Shown here: piece after piece, positions 41,866-50,095 of the stretch
Layout: each line of letters opens with the position of its first letter
Numbering within the stretch: the stretch's first letter is position 1
NCBI RefSeq assembly: GCF_005217615.1
Contig: NZ_SZNK01000001.1
Coordinates: 3,312,501 to 3,376,500, forward strand
Reading direction: 5' to 3'
Length of the DNA stretch: 64,000 bases
Origin: Brevibacillus antibioticus
GTDB lineage: Bacteria; Bacillota; Bacilli; Brevibacillales; Brevibacillaceae
The notes under the pieces: model-generated
The model's database searches: none
Told to the model about the DNA's origin: nothing
What the model saw: only the letters and a program-made list of their open reading frames with translations
Program-made: the position numbers and the translations under genes

Positions 41866-44040
41866 CTATACTTTTCGCGCATAAGCTTTCAGTTCCATCA
41901 ATAAACGAGCTACATCAGCCTTTGTCAAAATCTTAGTAGGCTGCCCAGTTGTAACTACTGGCAGAACACCTTTCTTTTCTCGATTCCCTTGTAGCAACCC
42001 GGCAATCATCTCGTTTGCTTCCGAGTTTGTGAGATTGCGATCTGGATCGAATTGCTTATTACCGGTGCTAGCTTGTATCAAACCTCTTTCTATCGCATCT
42101 TTCACGGTTTCATAGAGGGGATGACCTTCATCGATATCCGTAAAAAACCGCTCCTCTCCCGCTACTTCATAATAGTCTGGAAAGAAGTCGTAGGACTCCT
42201 GGGCTTTGAGCACAATGCGTAGAAACTCTCCTCGGGTGACAGGCTGATCAGGATCAAGCTTGCTGTTTGTGACAGGAAAATAACCGTCTTTCACAGCGTA
42301 CAAAAGCGCCAAATAGTGAGGGTGCGCAGCAATATCCTTTGGAATTTTTGATTGCTTGTAAGCCGTATAGCTCACCCATTCTCCAGAATCCGCATCAACT
42401 ACACCATCGTCTCCTACCATTCTGTAAACCAGCTTTGGCTCACGACTAACCAGATAGGTTCCCTGTCGCCATTCTGGATATGGCATGAAATAGGTAAGTC
42501 GAAGCTCCTTGTTTTCCTTTTCTACCTGCTTTGCTTTTTGTTCATCGATTCTAGGTTTTTGTACCTGAATCATCTCGAGTGGTTGATAGGCAGGAAAAGT
42601 GTGCATCCCCATTACCTCTCCATTTACAGGATCGACGATTACCCCCGTTTCGAGGCCTTGGATAGGTATTCCTTGCTTTAACCAACCAAAAGTAATGTAG
42701 TAGCCGCCATTTCGCTCAAACAGCCATTTCTTGCTCTCTTCTGTTGGCGGAAGATGGATCGTATACAGCTCTCCTTGTCGATCAGGATAGAGCTTCTTCA
42801 TAAAATCGATTGCAGCTGCTTGTGCTTTTTCGTAAGGAATCGGATTGGGATAGATTCGATTTTCTATTTCAGAATGTTCTTCCTCCACCGAAAAAATCGT
42901 AACCTCTCCGTAATCATCCATCCCTAACTGGAACTTCATTGCCTTTTCTTTTCCTTGGGCTGGACGAGCATAATAGTAAGACTTTGCACTACTGGAGCTA
43001 ACCTCCCCAAATCCATTCCATGATATCCCAGTACTGCCCCCAACCTTTGTTTGACGATCAGGCATGGCTTGGAACATCTTACGTGCAATCTCGTCGGCCT
43101 TCTCTCTCTTTTCATCATCCATCAGCCTTTTTTGTTCCTTGCCCAACGTTCTGGTTGATGTTCCGATCGGGATTCGCGACTGTTGACTAATACTCTCCCC
43201 CAAAATCGTCATAGGTTGATTCGTCATCGCATCGATGAAGACCGGTGCTTTTTCATCGTAAGCATAAGCCAAAACCATTTTTCTATGGGGCAATCCATAT
43301 TTTCCGATCTGCTCTCCTGTATATACATAATGAAGGGCTGGCTTCACCGACTCGTCCCACCGTCTATTTGCCTCCTCCGCTGATATGGCTGGAACAGGAG
43401 ATGGCAACTCTCCATTGTACCATTGGCGACTGTAAGAACCGATTACACCTTGAGAATCGACGATTACCTGAAGATAGTTCTCCAAGAATGGAATGTCATT
43501 TTCTACGCGAACAAAATGAAAAACATGATCCATTACCCGCGGAGGAAGGGAATCGTCAACCTGATATTCGTTTGCCTTGGAAATATGCCCTTGCACTTCA
43601 GGGGCAACTGAATTTACGAATGCTTCTGCCTTTTTCAAAGCCTCTTTTTCTGAAATGATGTTCACAGCCGTTTGTTTGGGCTTATCAACTGTAGATTTTG
43701 TAAACTGGACCAAATTGCCTGTTGTTGCGTCTACATCTATGAATAGACTTTCATTCCCGCTTTTATCTTTGACCCAATAGCTCGTCCAAACCGCTCCGTT
43801 TTGCCCCAAAGCGATGGTCTCATTAAGATAGATATCTTCCACAACGTAACCATTCGTATCGATAGGTATCTTTTTCATGAGTGAGATAGCCTGTTCCTTT
43901 GTTAGATAAGAAGCAGGCCCCGCTGCAAATACAGTTGTTACGATACCTGCTTTTTCATTCATCGTTGGTACGCTGAAAAAATAACAGCCCATGATTGTTA
44001 ACATTGTTGCTGATTTTATGAAAAGAAAACATTTCATCAT
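41866..44040 (-). CDS. Secreted YcdB/YcdC-domain (PepSY-like) protein with SLH repeats
   Basis: A 724-residue exported protein. The signal peptide is at residues 1-40. Repeated YcdB/PepSY-like modules cover residues ~45-550 (LTKEQAISLMKK-P, ISEKEALKKAEAFV, ISAEEANRRWDE, IPYEKAQAAAIDFMKKLYP). Two or three SLH repeats lie at the C-terminus (LYAVKDGYFPVTNSKLDPDQ with TRGEFLRIVLKAQ, DAIERGLIQASTGNKQFDPD). PepSY modules commonly inhibit or chaperone extracellular peptidases. Two adjacent ATGs are possible and the first is used. Confidence 0.88.
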   Translation of the reverse strand: MMKCFLFIKSATMLTIMGCYFFSVPTMNEKAGIVTTVFAAGPASYLTKEQAISLMKKIPIDTNGYVVEDIYLNETIALGQNGAVWTSYWVKDKSGNESLFIDVDATTGNLVQFTKSTVDKPKQTAVNIISEKEALKKAEAFVNSVAPEVQGHISKANEYQVDDSLPPRVMDHVFHFVRVENDIPFLENYLQVIVDSQGVIGSYSRQWYNGELPSPVPAISAEEANRRWDESVKPALHYVYTGEQIGKYGLPHRKMVLAYAYDEKAPVFIDAMTNQPMTILGESISQQSRIPIGTSTRTLGKEQKRLMDDEKREKADEIARKMFQAMPDRQTKVGGSTGISWNGFGEVSSSSAKSYYYARPAQGKEKAMKFQLGMDDYGEVTIFSVEEEHSEIENRIYPNPIPYEKAQAAAIDFMKKLYPDRQGELYTIHLPPTEESKKWLFERNGGYYITFGWLKQGIPIQGLETGVIVDPVNGEVMGMHTFPAYQPLEMIQVQKPRIDEQKAKQVEKENKELRLTYFMPYPEWRQGTYLVSREPKLVYRMVGDDGVVDADSGEWVSYTAYKQSKIPKDIAAHPHYLALLYAVKDGYFPVTNSKLDPDQPVTRGEFLRIVLKAQESYDFFPDYYEVAGEERFFTDIDEGHPLYETVKDAIERGLIQASTGNKQFDPDRNLTNSEANEMIAGLLQGNREKKGVLPVVTTGQPTKILTKADVARLLMELKAYARKV

Positions 44041-44117
44041 CTCACCCTAATTATTTTATTTCCCTCAATTATACCAATAACAGGGAAGTTAGGTTTACCT
44101 TTCCACAATAGGTGATC

Positions 44118-44163
44118 CAAAAAAAACTGCACCCCATTGTGAAACATAGAAACGGGAGGTGCC
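44118..44163 (-). terminator. Terminator of the SRPBCC gene
   Basis: GCACCTC and GGGGTGC arms on the minus strand, followed by a long T-run. Confidence 0.65.
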
Positions 44164-44173
44164 GTTTATAAGC

Positions 44174-44620
44174 TTATTCCCTCTCTATCATGGAGACCTT
44201 TTGCCTGATTTCATTCAGAACTTCTTCCCAATGAAGCTTCATTTGCTCCCTTGTGTTCATGTGATCCAAATTCTCTTGATGAAAGCTAATTGTCGTTCGG
44301 TCAGGCTTGTCGGATAACAGTCGGATTTGCAATGTGGACGGCTTTTCCCATTCCTTCATCGACCACTTTAAACGAAACTGCCGGAACGGTCTTACAACAC
44401 GAAATTGACCCGATATGCCATCGCTGGAAGTAAAGGTCTCCCCCTCACTAAAGGTAAGGTTCGATACATGCCCAAGCCATAATTTCACACCTTCGGACGA
44501 GGTTAAAAACGCCCATACCTGTTCCGGGGTAATGGGCATCGTCCTGCGTACACCTACTTGAAAGCCTGCCGCTGCCGTTTGACCAACGATTTTGCTAGAT
44601 TCGGTATTTTGCTTCTTCAT
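44174..44620 (-). CDS. SRPBCC domain (AHSA1-like) protein
   Basis: A 148-residue START-like protein of the Aha1-C/activator-of-Hsp90 type found in many Bacilli. Matching segments are VRRTMPITPEQVWAFLTSSEG, KLWLGHVSNLTFSEGETF, RLKWSMKEWEKPSTLQIRLL, and a final helix preceded by HWEEVLNEIRQ. Ligand unknown. Despite the name there is no evidence that it works with htpG. The 230 bp up to the divergent MFS gene hold only promoters and no supported gene. Confidence 0.85.
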   Translation of the reverse strand: MKKQNTESSKIVGQTAAAGFQVGVRRTMPITPEQVWAFLTSSEGVKLWLGHVSNLTFSEGETFTSSDGISGQFRVVRPFRQFRLKWSMKEWEKPSTLQIRLLSDKPDRTTISFHQENLDHMNTREQMKLHWEEVLNEIRQKVSMIERE

Positions 44621-44857
44621 CGGGACACCTCTGAAAATGTAAGATATATGACTTGAAATCCCTTCAAAAACTTATGTAAATTGTACGCATTCCCCCATAA
44701 AATGTCACTCATAAACAGAAGATCAACTTGTCGATAGTGTCGCGATTGGTCGCCCTCATGATATCGACACAGGAATGACCCGAATTTGTTCACTTTCTTC
44801 CTCAAAAAAAATGGTAGGATAGAGGCATCACTTCATAAAAAATGAGGAGAGTCACAA

Positions 44858-46330
44858 GTGCGGGTACATCCAATTTACTTTTTACGTCTTACAGGCCTAC
44901 TCGATGGCCTTTCTTTATTAGTATTGATGGGCATCGCGATGCCCTTGAAATACGTGTGGGGCTTAGACAAAGCCGTAACCATCATAGGAAGTATTCACGG
45001 CGGGATATTTTGCTTGTATGCTCTGGCGATACTCTATGCAGCCATTCGCGTGAGATGGAGCCTGCTCTGGTCTCTTGCTGCAATACTCGCCGCTTTTGTA
45101 CCGTTTGGGAACTTCTTTCTGGATCGCAGACTGAAAACGGCACAGGATGTGTATCCTCTGAAGCCGTTTAACAATGCCCTGCTCGTATACGCCATCGTTT
45201 TTTTCTCGTTCTTTGATTTGTTCTCGCAGCTGCCAGTCATGAGTACATTTGCTGCTTCCGTAGGTGCCAGCTCATTTGTTATAGGGTTTGTCATCGGTCT
45301 GTATTCGCTAGCCAATACCTTTGGCAATATTATCTCAGGCATACTGACAGATAAGGTTGGTCCATCCAAACCACTGTTGATCGGACTGGTTTTATCAAGC
45401 TGTGCCTTGCTGCTGTATCACATCGTCGATCAGCCGTTTCTGTTGATTATCGTGCGAATCATTCACGGATTTGTCGCCGGTTTGATCGTTCCTGCTGCTT
45501 TTACTTTTTCTGCGAATAACACGACACATGAGCAGCAAGGACGAAAGGTTGCCTTCACCGGTACCTTTGTGGGACTCGCAGCGATTATCGGACCTGCATT
45601 CAGCGGCATTATGGCAAGCAAAACCTCCGTGCCCTTTGTCTTTACATGTGTAGCTGTTATGGGCTTTTTCCTAACCATCCTGTCCGTCATTTTTCTGAGA
45701 TCCACTCAGGCTTGCAAGAAAGAGAAGCTTAAGAAGGACGTTCCGACCTCAGCCTTGATCTTCAATGCTGGGATCATCAAGGCTTACGGCGGTGCCTTTT
45801 TGCTCATGTTTTCACAAGGTGTGATCGCTTATCTTTTGCCCTTGCATGTGCAATCGCTTGGATACGATTCGAAACTAAGCGGTACATTAATGAGCACTTT
45901 TGGGATCATTGCCGTCTTGCTTTTTGTGCTTCCGACCAACCAGATTTTTGATCGTGTGGCCCCTTCCAAAACGATGTCCATCGGAATTGGCTTCATGGGC
46001 GTGAGTCAGCTGCTTATTGGTCAATCCAACACGACATTGGCGCTGTACTGCATGTTAGGACTATATGGGATCGGCTTTGCTCTCTTGTTTCCCTCTGTCA
46101 ATACAATGCTCATTCAATCGACGCCGCCAGAATTGCGGGGGAAAGCACACGGTTACTTATACGCCTTCTTCTCTCTCGGTGTAGTCGTCGGCTCAGGCCT
46201 GTTAGGTTGGCTGCCCTTCTCCATTGAGGAAGGGTTTCTGTTCACAGGATGTCTCCTGCTCGTATTTGCCGCTTTCATTGCCATGCATAAGCGGCGAGAA
46301 CGCTTGCTGAATCAACAAAATAATCAATAG
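44858..46330 (+). CDS. DUF3817-MFS fusion transporter
   Basis: A 490-residue membrane protein. Residues 1-95 form a DUF3817 module (FLRLTGLLDGLSLLVLMGIAMPLKY, IGSIHGGIFCLYALAI), normally a separate small protein. The remainder is a 12-TM major facilitator (loop 2-3 motif GILTDKVGPSKPLLIG). The start is GTG 44858 with GAGGAG upstream. Substrate unknown; drug efflux is plausible. DUF3817 joined to an MFS transporter is uncommon in my knowledge of these families. Confidence 0.85.
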   Translation: MRVHPIYFLRLTGLLDGLSLLVLMGIAMPLKYVWGLDKAVTIIGSIHGGIFCLYALAILYAAIRVRWSLLWSLAAILAAFVPFGNFFLDRRLKTAQDVYPLKPFNNALLVYAIVFFSFFDLFSQLPVMSTFAASVGASSFVIGFVIGLYSLANTFGNIISGILTDKVGPSKPLLIGLVLSSCALLLYHIVDQPFLLIIVRIIHGFVAGLIVPAAFTFSANNTTHEQQGRKVAFTGTFVGLAAIIGPAFSGIMASKTSVPFVFTCVAVMGFFLTILSVIFLRSTQACKKEKLKKDVPTSALIFNAGIIKAYGGAFLLMFSQGVIAYLLPLHVQSLGYDSKLSGTLMSTFGIIAVLLFVLPTNQIFDRVAPSKTMSIGIGFMGVSQLLIGQSNTTLALYCMLGLYGIGFALLFPSVNTMLIQSTPPELRGKAHGYLYAFFSLGVVVGSGLLGWLPFSIEEGFLFTGCLLLVFAAFIAMHKRRERLLNQQNNQ

Positions 46331-46349
46331 CAGCCATCGTTTCTAACAG

Positions 46350-46396
46350 CAAAACCTCCTCAACCACTAAGCTAGTGGCGAAGGAGGTTTTGTGCT
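46350..46396. terminator. Bidirectional terminator between the two MFS genes
   Basis: AAAACCTCCT and AGGAGGTTTT arms with an inner CCACTA/TAGTGG stem. Confidence 0.85.
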
Positions 46397-47572
46397 ACTA
46401 CTTTCAACTGCGGAATCACTCCGAATCAGGCATGCAGCCAACAAACCAATTCCTAGTACGATTGCAAGCAGGAAAAAAGTAAGTTCATAGCTTCCAACAT
46501 TCATTAATCGGATGGACAATATCGGCCCAAGACTTGTTCCTGAAAACAGGATAAACGTATAAACAGAAACCGCAATTCCCCGCGATTTTCCCCCTAGCTG
46601 TCCAACAAGCGAGATCACGGAAGGAACGGATAACGCAATTCCAGCAACGAAAAGCACACTCGTACCAATCAAAAGAGCCAAGTTAGATATCATACCGAGG
46701 GAAGCCATACTGACCACTGCCAGACCTAATCCGAAGCGGAGCACGGTACGTAAGCCAAACCGTTTTGCCAGCCCGCCCGCCAGCGGAGAAATGAGCATAC
46801 CCACTACACCAATCGTTCGAACAAGCAGCATCTCCTTGTTGCTAAGTCCAAAATTAGATCCCGCCAAATAACTGCCCAAGACCGTATACATATTAACGAA
46901 TGACATAAGCAATACAAGAGCGATTATGTAGCTTAAGACAATATTTTTTTGTTTGAACAGGGAGGGAATTCGCTTAATCGGCTCCCAAATATTAACGGTA
47001 GCAAGGGGACTCTCTTCTTTTGGCAGCCACCTCATCACCACAAACAGCGTCACGAAATAGATAGCAGCAAGCATATAGAATACGGCGTGCCAACTGTATT
47101 GTTGACTCATTACGGTGCTGAGCACTTGACCAATGATTCCTGCTGCCAAAAATCCTGTGCTGATAAATCCGATTGCCGTTACCCGTTTTGCCGCAGGGAA
47201 CATTTCCACAGCATAGGCGAGTGCAACAGGCGAGAACGTAGCAGCGGCAGCACCTTGCAAGCCCCTGAGTACAATGATCCATACGAAATCATTTGCACTG
47301 CCAAGCAACAAAGAAATTAGAGCCAGGGCAATCATCCCGATCACAATAACCTTCTTGCGGCCATACTTTTCGGACAGCGGTCCGTAAATCAGGCACCCAA
47401 TGGCAAACCCAACCGAAAATGCGCTGCCTACTGCTGCAGCCTGTGTCAACGTAATACGGAAAAGATCGGCAAACAGGCTCATAAGGGGAATCGTAACGTA
47501 TAAGCTCGACATGACGACGATTCCAGACCAGCAGAGAATTGCCGTCATGAGTGGGTAGTTTCGCTGTGACAT
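46367..47572 (-). CDS. MFS transporter (drug efflux type)
   Basis: A ~401-residue 12-TM major facilitator. The loop 2-3 motif is YGPLSEKYGRKKVIVIG, and the TM5 region GFISTGFLAAGIIGQVLS fits drug:H+ antiporters. The start ATG 47572 follows GAGGTG. A MarR regulator lies directly upstream on the same strand, and the same palindrome (TTAGATTATCTAA) precedes both genes, so the transporter is probably derepressed by a MarR ligand. Confidence 0.9.
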   Translation of the reverse strand: MSQRNYPLMTAILCWSGIVVMSSLYVTIPLMSLFADLFRITLTQAAAVGSAFSVGFAIGCLIYGPLSEKYGRKKVIVIGMIALALISLLLGSANDFVWIIVLRGLQGAAAATFSPVALAYAVEMFPAAKRVTAIGFISTGFLAAGIIGQVLSTVMSQQYSWHAVFYMLAAIYFVTLFVVMRWLPKEESPLATVNIWEPIKRIPSLFKQKNIVLSYIIALVLLMSFVNMYTVLGSYLAGSNFGLSNKEMLLVRTIGVVGMLISPLAGGLAKRFGLRTVLRFGLGLAVVSMASLGMISNLALLIGTSVLFVAGIALSVPSVISLVGQLGGKSRGIAVSVYTFILFSGTSLGPILSIRLMNVGSYELTFFLLAIVLGIGLLAACLIRSDSAVESSSTKPPSPLA

Positions 47573-47609
47573 CGCACACCTCTTTTTCAAATATTTACAT
47601 ACATTCTAG

Positions 47610-47622
47610 TTAGATTATCTAA
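47610..47622. promoter_or_regulatory. MarR-type operator, copy upstream of the MFS gene
   Basis: The palindrome TTAGATTATCTAA with flanking TAG/TTA symmetry is repeated exactly at 48217-48229. Confidence 0.7.
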
Positions 47623-47646
47623 TTATATTCACAAAAAAATATGATC

Positions 47647-48198
47647 TTATCTTCCCACCCCCAGTTTCTCTTCCATGCTGTTGTTCAACTTCATCAAGAT
47701 TTTTTCCAGCAGCATCCGTTCTTCCTCTTCTAATTCGCTCATAATGGAGGAGCAAGCAGACCAAAAAACTGGCAGTACGCTGGTTACCAATTCTCTGCCT
47801 TCTTGTGTTATTTTGACATGAATCTTGCGACCATCCAGCGTGCTTTGCTCCCTGATGATCCAGTGCCTTTTTTCCAACCAGTCCAGCAAAGCTGTAACAG
47901 AAGCACGCCGAATCCCCAGCCTGTCTGCAAGTGAAGAGGGGGTGATAAGTTCTCTGTCTTTATGTAACGTAAGCAACAGCAATACGTCCCATTTACACTC
48001 CGTTATGCCGAATTTCTCCAAATTCAAATCAATGACATCTATGGCGTTATCCCCCAGCCATAGCATCAATAATCCCAAATGAGCCAATTTGCGATCCGTA
48101 TTTTGCAGAGCAGTTGTTTCCATCAGATGCAAATATGGCTGAATACCAAGTTTCGGCAATTGATCGGATGTATGCTCACACTTGTTTTTTCTGCTCAT
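47647..48198 (-). CDS. MarR family transcriptional regulator
   Basis: A 183-residue winged-helix regulator. The DNA-binding segment is ITPSSLADRLGIRRASVTALLDWLEKRHWI, with the wing REQSTLDGRKIHVKIT, and dimerisation helices lie at both ends. ATG 48198 follows AGGTGG. Palindromic operators sit upstream of this gene and of the downstream MFS gene, indicating autoregulation and control of efflux. Confidence 0.92.
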   Translation of the reverse strand: MSRKNKCEHTSDQLPKLGIQPYLHLMETTALQNTDRKLAHLGLLMLWLGDNAIDVIDLNLEKFGITECKWDVLLLLTLHKDRELITPSSLADRLGIRRASVTALLDWLEKRHWIIREQSTLDGRKIHVKITQEGRELVTSVLPVFWSACSSIMSELEEEERMLLEKILMKLNNSMEEKLGVGR

Positions 48199-48216
48199 AA
48201 TCCACCTTGAATATAA

Positions 48217-48229
48217 TTAGATTATCTAA
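48217..48229. promoter_or_regulatory. MarR-type operator, copy upstream of the MarR gene
   Basis: TTAGATTATCTAA, identical to 47610-47622, about 20 bp upstream of the start codon. Confidence 0.7.
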
Positions 48230-48235
48230 CTAAAA

Positions 48236-48925
48236 TCAATATAAAGGATTTTTTTGGATTTTGCAACCCCCTCTGGCAAGACGAAAGCCTAGATCATCAA
48301 TTCGAAACGTGGGGTGACTGCGTCTGCGGCACGTCGCCCCACAGCCTCTGGCCTCTTCTGCCCAGCTGCCACCGCGAAAAATTCGGTAGGAGCCATACAC
48401 GTTTACATCGTAAAGGTCCCAGCACCACTCCCAAACATTTCCGAGCATGTCATAGAGCCCCCACGCATTCGGCAGCTTTTGTCCTACCACATGTGCTGTA
48501 CCCTCCGCATTCTCTTGGTACCATGCGATCTCATCCAGCTCGCCGTACCGATAACCGCCCGTCCCTGCTTTGCAAGCGTACTGCCATTCCGCCTCTGTCG
48601 GCAGACGATAGCCATCCGCTTCCTCGTTCCATATGACACGCTCACCATCTTCACTTATCGAGTAGCATTCCGTGAGACCTGCTTGCTGAGAAAGTAGGTT
48701 GCAAAACGAAATCGCATCGTTCCACGAGACATTCACGACGGGAGCCTCTGGGTGGTCACTCGGTCCAGCTGCTTTTTGTACAACCGAGAAGTATAACGCA
48801 TTCGTAACAGGAACCGGTGCGAGTAAAAAAGCGTTCACTTCGGTTGTCCATTTGGCCTTGATTCGATCGTCTCGTAATTCGATATGCCCTGCTGGGATGC
48901 TCACCATGGTGTACGACCGCTCCAT
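48236..48925 (-). CDS. Formylglycine-generating-enzyme (SUMF1/EgtB-like) family protein
   Basis: A 229-residue FGE-sulfatase domain protein. Family motifs are NVSWNDAISFCNLLSQQAGL, YRLPTEAEWQYACKAG, NAWGLYDMLGNVWEWCWD and FRGGSWAEEARGC-ATCRR. These proteins oxidise Cys to formylglycine in sulfatases, or belong to sulfoxide synthases or carbohydrate-binding relatives. No sulfatase is in the window. Its ATG lies 2 bp after the DUF4180 stop, so it is the third gene of a TetR-DUF4180-FGE operon. Confidence 0.88.
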   Translation of the reverse strand: MERSYTMVSIPAGHIELRDDRIKAKWTTEVNAFLLAPVPVTNALYFSVVQKAAGPSDHPEAPVVNVSWNDAISFCNLLSQQAGLTECYSISEDGERVIWNEEADGYRLPTEAEWQYACKAGTGGYRYGELDEIAWYQENAEGTAHVVGQKLPNAWGLYDMLGNVWEWCWDLYDVNVYGSYRIFRGGSWAEEARGCGATCRRRSHPTFRIDDLGFRLARGGCKIQKNPLY

Positions 48926-48927
48926 CT

Positions 48928-49296
48928 CTATTTCACCTGGCTTAACTTCTCAATCGCCTGCTCTTCGGTCGGCAAGAAAAAGATGTCGTTTCCGTTGTTC
49001 GATTCATAGATGAAGTCTTTTAGACTTTTACTTGTGTACACCGAAAAATCTCCTACAATTGCCACTTTCACCCGATAATTGATGAACTTCTGAAGGATTT
49101 CCCCAGCAAGGCGTGTTTTCAAATCGAAAAAGCTTTCGTTGAGCAATGATTTGTTGAGAACAATACGCTCACTGTCTGCTTGATAATGTACCGTTGCGAT
49201 CAGGTCCAATGCAGACTGCACATCCTCGATAAGTACCTCACTACCACTCACAATGGCAATATTTTTCCCGCCAGCTTCTACCTTTGTAATATTCAT
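48928..49296 (-). CDS. DUF4180 domain-containing protein
   Basis: A 122-residue small protein of the DUF4180 family. Visible motifs are VLIEDVQSALDLIATVHYQ, IVLNKSLLNESFFDLKTRLAGEILQKF, VKVAIVGDFS-Y-SKSLKDFIYESN and FFLPTEEQAIEKL. ATG 49296 has GAGGAGGG 5 nt upstream and overlaps the TetR 3' end. DUF4180 genes are commonly found beside TetR-type regulators, but the function is not established. Confidence 0.9.
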   Translation of the reverse strand: MNITKVEAGGKNIAIVSGSEVLIEDVQSALDLIATVHYQADSERIVLNKSLLNESFFDLKTRLAGEILQKFINYRVKVAIVGDFSVYTSKSLKDFIYESNNGNDIFFLPTEEQAIEKLSQVK

Positions 49297-49307
49297 GTGT
49301 ACCCTCC

Positions 49308-49964
49308 TCATTTTCTGTTGGTCATCTGCCTCACGTAATCCTCACAAATATATCGGTTGTCTACGCCGTTTGCTGGCTGAACGCTCGCCACTCGAAAGAA
49401 GCTCAAGCCCACAACCATCGCCATGAGTCCGTAGGCAGCGTTTTGTGAATCCTCTACAGACATAAGCCCGGTTTGCTTGCCATATTCAAAAATCTTGGTG
49501 ATGCCCTGCAAATCTCTCGCATAACTCTTCGCAACCACTTCTTGCAGCTTGGGGTCCAACGCTGCTTTGGAGAAGAATTGGACAAAGAGTCTGGCTTGAT
49601 CTTCATGCGGGATGTACATCTCAGCGATGCCATCCAGCTGCGAAACATTGATCCGTTTTTCCTTGTCATTCACGTATGGCGGCAAGATGTGTGCAAGCGT
49701 GACGTCCATCATTTCCTGGGCGGTCATGGTGCTCTCCATGTCAGCTTCGATTTTCAAGCCATAATAGGCCAAAAATGCCTGAAAGGCTTCACTCGTCAAA
49801 TTATCCTTATTCTTAAAGTAATACGTGACCACACCCTTTGAGCAGTCCGCATACTCCGCCACCTTATCCAGCGTCATGCCATCAATCCCGTGATTGCTAA
49901 TACAAGTGAGGGTCGCATTGATGACATCTGCTCGACGCTTTGGTTCCATTCCTAATTTGGGCAT
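49308..49964 (-). CDS. TetR family transcriptional regulator
   Basis: A 218-residue repressor. The N-terminal HTH is GMTLDKVAEYADCSKGVVTYYFKNKDNL, followed by an all-helical ligand domain. It heads the operon with DUF4180 and the FGE-like gene. A palindrome, ACTGTACAGT (49986-49995), lies about 20 bp upstream of the start and is a likely autoregulatory operator. ATG 49964 follows GAGGT. Confidence 0.92.
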   Translation of the reverse strand: MPKLGMEPKRRADVINATLTCISNHGIDGMTLDKVAEYADCSKGVVTYYFKNKDNLTSEAFQAFLAYYGLKIEADMESTMTAQEMMDVTLAHILPPYVNDKEKRINVSQLDGIAEMYIPHEDQARLFVQFFSKAALDPKLQEVVAKSYARDLQGITKIFEYGKQTGLMSVEDSQNAAYGLMAMVVGLSFFRVASVQPANGVDNRYICEDYVRQMTNRK

Positions 49965-49985
49965 GATTTTACCTCGTTTATTTAT

Positions 49986-49995
49986 ACTGTACAGT
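49986..49995. promoter_or_regulatory. Candidate TetR operator
   Basis: The perfect 10-bp palindrome ACTGTACAGT sits immediately upstream of the TetR gene, overlapping the likely promoter (TATACT). Confidence 0.5.
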
Positions 49996-50059
49996 CGGAA
50001 TAAAAAAAGTGTACACCATGATTTTCCAACCTGTCAAACGAGAAGGCTCCACAATACAA

Positions 50060-50090
50060 AAAAAACACGCTTACGCAGCGTGTTCGATCA
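50060..50090. terminator. Terminator of the AraC gene
   Basis: AACACGC and GCGTGTT arms with an A-run giving a T-run on the minus strand. Confidence 0.75.
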
Positions 50091-50095
50091 TGCCG

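Noticed and set aside
44617..44805. 62-codon ORF upstream of and overlapping the SRPBCC start
   Set aside because: It has no ribosome binding site and no recognisable sequence, and it lies in a promoter region.
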